From an uncultured Rubrobacteraceae bacterium (GTDB lineage: Bacteria > Actinomycetota > Rubrobacteria > Rubrobacterales > Rubrobacteraceae), in assembly GCA_902806105.1 (NCBI GenBank), contig CADCVI010000150.1, positions 1-27,999 on the forward strand: a stretch of 27,999 nt of DNA. Direction: 5' to 3'. Below, piece after piece: positions 22,946-27,999 of the stretch. Made by a program: the position numbers and the translations under genes. The first letter of the stretch is position 1. Every line of letters begins with the position of its first letter. The notes under the pieces were generated by a model. That model made no database searches, had not been told where the DNA came from, and saw only the letters and a program-made list of their open reading frames with translations.

Positions 22946-24433
22946 CTAGCCGACGGGCTCCTTCAGCTTCTCGGCGACCTTTTGGAGCCTGAGGAGGGCA
23001 CGGTCGCGGCCTAGGAGGGTCAGGGTCTCGAAGAGGCCCGCGCTCACGGTGCGGCCGGTGGCGGCGAAGCGCACGGGGTGGATGAGGTGGCGTGCCGCCT
23101 TGCCCTTCTCCTCGGCGAGGCCCCGGATGGTCTCCTCGATCTTCCCGTCCGTCCAGTCCTCTTCGGGGAGGGCTTTCAGGCGTTCGACGATCTCGGGGAA
23201 AACCTCGCGGGCGAACTCCTTGCCGAACTGCTTCTCGAACTCGGCCTCGTCGTAGTCGAGAGCGTCGCCGTAAAAGTAGGCGACAAAGGCGGGGATCTCG
23301 TTCGTGCGGTTCACGCGGTCCTTGATGAGCGCCATGATCCGGACGAGGCGCGGCATGTCTTGCTGGAGCTCCTCGGGGCTCACGGCCCCGGATTCGGCGA
23401 GCATCGGGGCGGTGATCAGGGCGAGCTCCTCGGGGCTCTGGCGCCTGAGGTAGAGGGCGTTTATGGAGGTCAGCTTCTTCTCGTCGAAGACCGCCGGGTT
23501 GCCGCTCACGCGCTCGATGCGGAACCGTTCGGCGAGCTCGTCGGGGGAGAAGATCTCCTCGTCCGCCGCGTATCCCGCCCCGAGGAGCGCGAGGTAGTTG
23601 AAGAGCGCCTCCGGAAGGTACCCCTCGGCCGCGAAGTCCTCGACGCTCGCCGCCCCGTGGCGCTTGGAGAGCTTCTTCTTGTCCGGCCCGAGGACCTGCG
23701 GGACGTGGGCGAACGCGGGGAGGCCGTAGCCCAAAGACTCGTAGATCAGGATCTGTCGTGGCGTGTTCGAGAGGTGGTCGTCGCCGCGGATGACGTGGCT
23801 GATCCTCATCTCGGCGTCGTCGACGGCCGCCGCGAAGTTGTAGGTCGGGGTGTCGGTCGACTTCATGATGACGAAGTCTTCCAGGTTCGAGTTCTCGAAC
23901 GTCACCGGTCCCCGGATGAGGTCCTCGACGACGGTCTGGCCCTCGTCCGGCGTCCTGAAGCGGACGGTGAACGGCTCCCCGGCATCGGCCCGGCGCCGCG
24001 CCTCCTCGGGGTCCATGTCGCGGTACTCGCCGCCCCTGTAGATCGGCTGTCGCTTCTCGGCCTGCGCCCTCTCCCGGAACGCGGCCATCTCTTCGGTCGT
24101 GGCGAAGTCCCGGTAGGCGGCACCGGAATCTACGAGCTTCCCCGCGGCCTCGCGGTAGAGGTCGAAGCGTTCGGTCTGGCGATAGGGGACGTGGGGACCG
24201 CCGACCTCGGGTCCCTCGTCCCAGTCCAGGCCGATCCAACGGAGCGAGCGCTTGAGCTGCTCGACGGAGCCCTCCGTCGAGCGCGCGAGGTCCGTATCTT
24301 CTATGCGGAGGACGAAGGTCCCCCCGTTCTTGCGCGCGAAGAGCCAGTTGAAGAGCGCCGTCCTGACCCCGCCGACGTGCAACGAGCCCGTCGGGCTCGG
24401 CGCGTAACGTACCCTGATCTCGGAATTGTTCAT
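22946..24433 (-). CDS. gltX: Glutamyl-tRNA synthetase
   Basis: A 495-residue class I aminoacyl-tRNA synthetase charging tRNA-Glu in the cytosol. The HIGH-type motif lies in PSPTGSLHVGG (12-22) and the KMSKS-type motif is KLSKR at 254-258, followed by HGA. Other family landmarks are RIEDTD (43-48), HVIRGDDHLSNTPRQ (213-227) and the C-terminal anticodon-binding domain ending LLRLQKVAEKLKEPVG. The zinc cysteines of the E. coli enzyme are absent (AYRDFATTEEM instead), as in many bacterial GluRS. The ATG lies 6 bases after a TAGCTT box and lacks a good ribosome-binding site. A strong terminator follows. Confidence 0.97.
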   Translation of the reverse strand: MNNSEIRVRYAPSPTGSLHVGGVRTALFNWLFARKNGGTFVLRIEDTDLARSTEGSVEQLKRSLRWIGLDWDEGPEVGGPHVPYRQTERFDLYREAAGKLVDSGAAYRDFATTEEMAAFRERAQAEKRQPIYRGGEYRDMDPEEARRRADAGEPFTVRFRTPDEGQTVVEDLIRGPVTFENSNLEDFVIMKSTDTPTYNFAAAVDDAEMRISHVIRGDDHLSNTPRQILIYESLGYGLPAFAHVPQVLGPDKKKLSKRHGAASVEDFAAEGYLPEALFNYLALLGAGYAADEEIFSPDELAERFRIERVSGNPAVFDEKKLTSINALYLRRQSPEELALITAPMLAESGAVSPEELQQDMPRLVRIMALIKDRVNRTNEIPAFVAYFYGDALDYDEAEFEKQFGKEFAREVFPEIVERLKALPEEDWTDGKIEETIRGLAEEKGKAARHLIHPVRFAATGRTVSAGLFETLTLLGRDRALLRLQKVAEKLKEPVG

Positions 24434-24439
24434 CTCGTA

Positions 24440-24445
24440 AAGCTA
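24440..24445 (-). promoter_or_regulatory. Weak candidate -10 box of gltX
   Basis: TAGCTT on the minus strand, 6 bases before the gltX ATG. It fits TAnnnT and the spacing seen at other leaderless candidates, but the -35 is poor. Tentative. Confidence 0.3.
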
Positions 24446-24590
24446 ACACAAGCCCGAAACGCCGAAAAGCCGCCGCGTCTGGTTCTCCTGGCACTACGCG
24501 GCCCGGGGAGATGATTCCTCCGGCGGGAGGCGCATCCGAACGGCCGGGCCTAACCTTATGTTCATCATGCGTCGAGACCCGGGGGTTCGG

Positions 24591-25187
24591 ATGAGGGGCG
24601 AGAAGGTAGCAAGAACTTTGTGGACGGGCATCCTCGGGGCGGTGCTCGCGGCTACGGCGGGCCTTACGTGGCTCGTCGCGTTGTTTGCTGCGTCACCCGG
24701 TTTGTTCGGGGGCGCGCCGGAACCGATGGGTCCCGGTTATGGTCTGCTCATGCATTTGGCGGCGCCCCTGCTGCTCGGTCTGGCCGCCGTCCCGATCTCA
24801 CGCGGCCTCGGGGCCGGGTGGAGGCGGACGGGTGGAACCGCGTTCGGCGTCTTCGCCATCGGCTACGCTTCGTCCACGCTCGCGCTCGACGGGTCGGAGC
24901 TCGAAGCCGGCGTGGGTACTTTCCTCTTCGTCGCCGTCGTCACGCCGGCTCTCGCCGTGCTTGCGGCTTCGGCGGGGCGTGGTGTCGACTCCGCGGCTCT
25001 CCTGGGCGGCGTGGTATTAGCCGGCGCGGTTCTCGCGCTGCTGGTCTATGCCTGTTCCCAGTCCAGCCCGCTCCTCGCCGCGCTCTTCGGGGTGCTCGCC
25101 TGGATCCTGCTCCCGGTTGTCGCCGGGACCGCAGGGGCACGGGATGGGGGAGACGGCAGGGTCCGTGTGGCCGGGGGCGAGCGGTGA
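24591..25187 (+). CDS. Uncharacterised polytopic membrane protein
   Basis: A 198-residue hydrophobic protein with about six membrane segments (LWTGILGAVLAATAGLTWLV, then YGLLMHLAAPLLLGLAAVPI, and others) and a short charged C-terminal tail. No family is recognised. ATG 24591 follows GGGGG by 5 bases and is preferred; in-frame ATGs at 24558 and 24567 are alternatives. Its stop overlaps the start of the next membrane gene in GTGA, so the two are translationally coupled. Confidence 0.65.
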   Translation: MRGEKVARTLWTGILGAVLAATAGLTWLVALFAASPGLFGGAPEPMGPGYGLLMHLAAPLLLGLAAVPISRGLGAGWRRTGGTAFGVFAIGYASSTLALDGSELEAGVGTFLFVAVVTPALAVLAASAGRGVDSAALLGGVVLAGAVLALLVYACSQSSPLLAALFGVLAWILLPVVAGTAGARDGGDGRVRVAGGER

Positions 25188-26227
25188 GGGTTTCGAGGAG
25201 GGGCTTCGAGAGGGCTTCGAAGGGCGTCGTGACGCCGGAGCAGGCCGAGGCCCTGTGGGGGGCTCTGGAGCGCGAGGCGGACCGTCCGCGCTTCGACCTG
25301 CCGAACGTCGCGTACTACTTCGGGGCGCTGGTCGTGATCTCCGCGATGGGCTGGTTTATGACGGAGGCCTGGGAGCGTTTGGGCGGCGGGGGCATCCTGC
25401 TGATCTCCCTCGCCTACGCGGGGGCCTTCCTGATGGCCGGGCGGGCGCTGTGGCGGCGCGAGGGGCTTCGGGTGCCGGGCGGGCTCCTCGTGACCCTCGC
25501 CGTGTGCATGACGCCGCTGGCGGTCTACGGCTTCGAGCGAATGACCGGGCTCTGGCCCCAGTCCGACCCCGGGGACTACGGCGGGTTCTACGACTGGATC
25601 CGCGGCTCGTGGTTGCCCATGGAGGCGGGGACCGTCGCCGCCGGCCTTGTAGCCCTGCGCTTCTTCCGATTCCCGTTTCTCGTAGCACCGGTGGCCTTCG
25701 CGCTGTGGTTCACGAGCATGGACCTCACGCCGCTCCTGTACGGCGAGGGCGTCTCCTCGGGGGCCGCTTACCAGAAGGTGTCGCTCTGCTTCGGGCTCGC
25801 CATGCTCCTGGGTTCGTACCTCGTGGACCTGCTCGCGGGCGGGGAGGAGGACCTCGCGTTCTGGGGATACCTGTTCGGAACGCTCGCCTTCTGGGGCGGG
25901 CTGAGCCTGCTCGAGGGCGGGACGGAGCTCGACTGGTTCCTCTACGGGCTCATAAACCTGGGCATGATCCCGCTCTCCGTCCTGCTCGGCAGGAGGGTGC
26001 TCGTGGTGTTCGGCGCCGTTGGCGTCCTCGGCTACACCGGACATCTGGCCGGCGAGATCTTCGAGGACTCCATCCTCTTCCCGTTCGCCCTCTCGGCCAT
26101 CGGCCTCGCCGTGATCGGCCTCGGCATCTTCTACGCCAAAAACCGCGAGCGTATCGAACACGGCGTCTCCTCCCTCCTGCCCGAGGGCGCCCGCCGCTTC
26201 CTGCCGCACGACAGGACGGCGCGCTGA
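25184..26227 (+). CDS. Uncharacterised multi-pass membrane protein
   Basis: A 347-residue protein. A short cytoplasmic N-terminus includes VVTPEQAEALWGALEREADRPRFD and leads into NVAYYFGALVVISAMGWFM. About nine or ten further hydrophobic helices follow, then a polar tail. The opening (a helix ending at a conserved YYFGA) recalls DUF2157-like membrane proteins, but I would not assign it. The GTG start overlaps the upstream stop by three bases (GTGA at 25184-25187), indicating coupling; the frame is open far upstream, but that part merely shadows the preceding gene. Confidence 0.7.
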   Translation: MRVSRRGFERASKGVVTPEQAEALWGALEREADRPRFDLPNVAYYFGALVVISAMGWFMTEAWERLGGGGILLISLAYAGAFLMAGRALWRREGLRVPGGLLVTLAVCMTPLAVYGFERMTGLWPQSDPGDYGGFYDWIRGSWLPMEAGTVAAGLVALRFFRFPFLVAPVAFALWFTSMDLTPLLYGEGVSSGAAYQKVSLCFGLAMLLGSYLVDLLAGGEEDLAFWGYLFGTLAFWGGLSLLEGGTELDWFLYGLINLGMIPLSVLLGRRVLVVFGAVGVLGYTGHLAGEIFEDSILFPFALSAIGLAVIGLGIFYAKNRERIEHGVSSLLPEGARRFLPHDRTAR

Positions 26228-26514
26228 GCGGGGGAGACCGCCGGGCGGGGGCGTGCCCCGGCATCCGGAGTGTTCACCCGGTAAAACCAGCGCACGGAGG
26301 TACCCTAAAGAGCCTCCGTCAACGGGGTTTCGCGGCCTGCGTATTACTTCTGCGAGCCGTACAACCTGGCCCTTGTGACGGGGCGCAGCGGAGAGGATCA
26401 TCAAGCCGTGAGGAGTTTGATCGAGCCGTCCGAGAGGCAGTACGAGGCTTCCTTCGATACGGAAGGCGCTGACCCACGCGTCGGTGGCGCGTGGAAGTCC
26501 TGCGGCCGGGTGCG
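26228..26514. other. Intergenic region with one hairpin
   Basis: No credible gene. ACGGAGG (26294-26300) and CCTCCGT (26313-26319) form a 7-bp perfect inverted repeat with a 12-base loop, 67 bases after the membrane-protein stop; it may be a terminator. The remainder up to the next gene shows no promoter I can support. Confidence 0.4.
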
Positions 26515-27600
26515 ATGAACGGTTCGAGAGGCGTGCTCGGCCCGCGCGCGCTCAACCGCGCCACGCTGGAGCGGCAGATGCTCGTCCGCCGCGGGCAACT
26601 CTCCGCCCTCGGTGCGATCGAGCACCTCGTCGGCATGCAGGCCCAGGCCCCGAAACCGCCCTACCTCGGCCTGTGGGCCCGGCTGGAGGGCTTCCGTCCC
26701 GACGAGTTGTCGCGCCTGATCGAGGAGCGGCGCCTGGTCAGCGCTCGTGATTGTTTGATGCTGCGTCCCCTGGCGCAGCCGGTCCTCGACCGGGATCTCT
26801 ACTCGGGCCGCGCCAACCGCAGGGCCATGGAGGGGCTGGACGCCGGGGCGCTCGCCGCCGCCGGTCGCGCGCTGCTCGAGGAAAGGCCGCGCACGGCCGG
26901 GGAGCTTGGCGGGCTGCTCGGGGAGCGGTGGCCCGAGCGTGACCCGGCCTCCCTCGCCCGTGCGGTTCGTCACCTCCTGCCGCTGGTACAGGTGCCGCCT
27001 CGCGGCATCTGGGGGAAGGGCGGACCCGCCGCCCATACCACTGCCGAGTCCTGGCTCGGAAGTCCCCTCGACGCCGAACCCTCGCCGGACGAGATGGTGA
27101 TGCGCTACCTCGGGGCGTTCGGACCGGCCACCGTAAAGGACGTGCAGACCTGGTCGGGCCTGACGAGGCTCGGCGAGGTCGCGGATCGGCTGCGCCCACG
27201 CCTCAGCACCTTCCGCGACGAGCACGGCAGAGAGCTTTTCGACCTGCCCGACGCCCCTCGTCCCGACCCGCAGGTCCCGATCCCTCCCCGTTTCCTGCCC
27301 GAGTTCGACAACCTGATCCTGTCCCACGCCGACCGTACCCGCGTTATCGCGGACGACCACCGCAGGATGCTGGCCTCCAAAAACGGGATGGTCCCGGCCA
27401 CCGTGCTGATCGACGGCTTCGTCGGCGGGACGTGGAGGACGGAGCGGTCGCGCGGGAGGATCGCGCTCGTGATCGAGCCGTTCGAGAACCTGTCCCCGAA
27501 GGAGCGCGACGCCCTGGCCGAGGAAGGGGAGCGGCTCCTACGCTTCGTCGGTGACGGTGCCGATGAAACACGCGAGATCCGGTTCGCCGATACGACCTAG
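26515..27600 (+). CDS. Winged-helix DNA-binding protein, HTH_42/AlkZ type, with apparent internal deletion
   Basis: A 361-residue protein of the HTH_42 (PF06224-type) group, which includes AlkZ/YcaQ DNA glycosylases that unhook bulky or crosslinked bases. The Q-x-Q motif that is catalytic in AlkZ proteins is present as QAQ at residues 42-44 in VGMQAQAPKPPYLGLWAR. Later landmarks include LGAFGPATVKDVQTWSGL, LLPEFDNL-like FLPEFDNLILSH and VLIDGFVGGTWR. After RLIEERRLV (about residue 75) the sequence jumps to SARDCLML; most relatives have about 11-14 more residues here with an LMRGTLH-type motif. The ATG at 26515 is the most reasonable start, though its ribosome-binding site is weak; GTG 26491 is open in frame. 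Confidence 0.8.
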   Translation: MNGSRGVLGPRALNRATLERQMLVRRGQLSALGAIEHLVGMQAQAPKPPYLGLWARLEGFRPDELSRLIEERRLVSARDCLMLRPLAQPVLDRDLYSGRANRRAMEGLDAGALAAAGRALLEERPRTAGELGGLLGERWPERDPASLARAVRHLLPLVQVPPRGIWGKGGPAAHTTAESWLGSPLDAEPSPDEMVMRYLGAFGPATVKDVQTWSGLTRLGEVADRLRPRLSTFRDEHGRELFDLPDAPRPDPQVPIPPRFLPEFDNLILSHADRTRVIADDHRRMLASKNGMVPATVLIDGFVGGTWRTERSRGRIALVIEPFENLSPKERDALAEEGERLLRFVGDGADETREIRFADTT

Positions 27601-27928
27601 AGCCCTTGCCGAGGCGAAGAACCCGCCTTTCCGCGGAGCATCGAACACCCGCCGCCCGGTCGCGGGAGAACGTAGGGAAGCGTACCCCCTCGAAGGATCT
27701 ATCCTCGTACGCGTTGCTCCGGGCTTGGCCTGCTTCGCGGTCCACGGGATGACGCCGGGAACGCCCTCGTCGCGCGGCGCAGCGCCGTCCGGAAAGGTTC
27801 GAAGGGTAAGGGGGACGAACGCCGGCAGCAGCGGTACCCGGTCGGACGCAGGCCCCGGTCGGCCTTCGTCTTGCGGGAGCCTGCCTACGGGATCTATTGT
27901 TCGTCTACCAGGAGTAGGAAGGAGAGTC
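27601..27928. other. Intergenic region with a candidate promoter for the last gene
   Basis: No credible gene. TTGCGG (about 27871-27876), 18 bases, then TATTGT (27895-27900) is a plausible promoter for the gene beginning at 27929. A minus-strand open frame across this region has low-complexity, non-protein-like content. Confidence 0.4.
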
Positions 27929-27999
27929 ATGGAACAGCCACCCCCTGCTGGCGCGGCAGACGCTGGATCCCGCCGCGAAGGTCCCCGCATCCTCGGTCC
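27929..27999 (+). CDS. Start of an unidentified gene (cut by window edge)
   Basis: An ATG preceded by AGGAAGGAGAGTC, a strong ribosome-binding site, opens a frame of 23 codons to the window end (MEQPPPAGAADAGSRREGPR, then ILG). The proline/alanine-rich polar start is typical of a flexible N-terminus before a domain. A promoter-like pair lies upstream. The product cannot be named from so little. Confidence 0.5.
   Translation, partial: MEQPPPAGAADAGSRREGPRILG

Noticed and set aside
22839..24514. Long open frames in other frames across gltX on both strands
   Set aside because: Arginine/proline-rich or acidic shadow translations of gltX with no recognisable domain.
26409..26430. GAGGAGTTTGATCGAGCC resembling the 5' end of 16S rRNA
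   Set aside because: Similarity is limited to about a dozen bases; the flanking sequence is not rRNA.
27538..27990. Minus-strand open frame of about 150 codons at the right end
   Set aside because: Low-complexity, overlaps the end of the winged-helix gene and an opposite-strand gene start with a strong ribosome-binding site; no family pattern.
1..27999. CRISPR array, insertion sequence or prophage
   Set aside because: No regularly spaced repeats, transposase motifs, integrase genes or phage structural genes were seen on either strand.

Overview
This 28-kb window is high-GC bacterial chromosome. Several things point to Actinomycetota, most likely Rubrobacter or a close relative: a bacteriorhodopsin-like proton pump beside a CrtY-type lycopene cyclase, a stand-alone class II (B12-dependent) ribonucleotide reductase next to nrdR, frequent GTG/TTG starts, and several genes whose -10 box sits so close to the start codon that the mRNA should be leaderless. 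The genus is inferred from gene content only. No insertion sequence, integrase, phage gene, rRNA or CRISPR array is visible. It looks like ordinary chromosome with a few accessory genes.

Layout. Positions 1-1279 hold the N-terminal part of a MoxR-type AAA+ ATPase (minus) and tadA (plus). Positions 1621-4552 are a deoxyribonucleotide module: nrdR, a candidate NrdR box, a perfect 12-bp dyad over the likely nrdJ promoter, nrdJ and a strong terminator. A tRNA-Ser(CGA) and a GT87-type membrane glycosyltransferase follow. Positions 6281-8108 are a minus-strand operon of a DUF1802-type protein and two tandem membrane TPR paralogues, divergent from fumC. After two small genes (one apparently missing its C-terminus, one DoxX-like) come msrA, a 590-660 bp gene-free leader full of dyads, the rhodopsin gene and lycopene cyclase.

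Positions 14269-18172 carry a bacterial PH-domain protein, a PGPGW-type membrane protein, a second msrA, a cupin/unknown gene pair, an M24 metallopeptidase and an Nfu-type Fe-S scaffold. Positions 18374-21267 are mostly small membrane proteins (YIP1, PAP2-like, unknowns). Positions 21391-24445 hold tRNA-Glu(CTC), a TetR repressor with a tandem operator facing a YmcC-like membrane gene, and gltX. The right end has two coupled membrane genes, an AlkZ/HTH_42-type winged-helix protein with an apparent internal deletion, and the first codons of an unidentified gene.

How the genes fit together. Rhodopsin needs retinal made by cleaving beta-carotene, so the adjacent lycopene cyclase gives a precursor-plus-pump pair; the cleavage dioxygenase is not in this window. 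Two MsrA enzymes suit a lineage known for oxidative and radiation tolerance. The most testable observations are the repeated -10/N6-9/start-codon pattern, a divergent gene pair whose start codons lie in the arms of one inverted repeat, the two-site TetR operator, and the nrdR-nrdJ control region.
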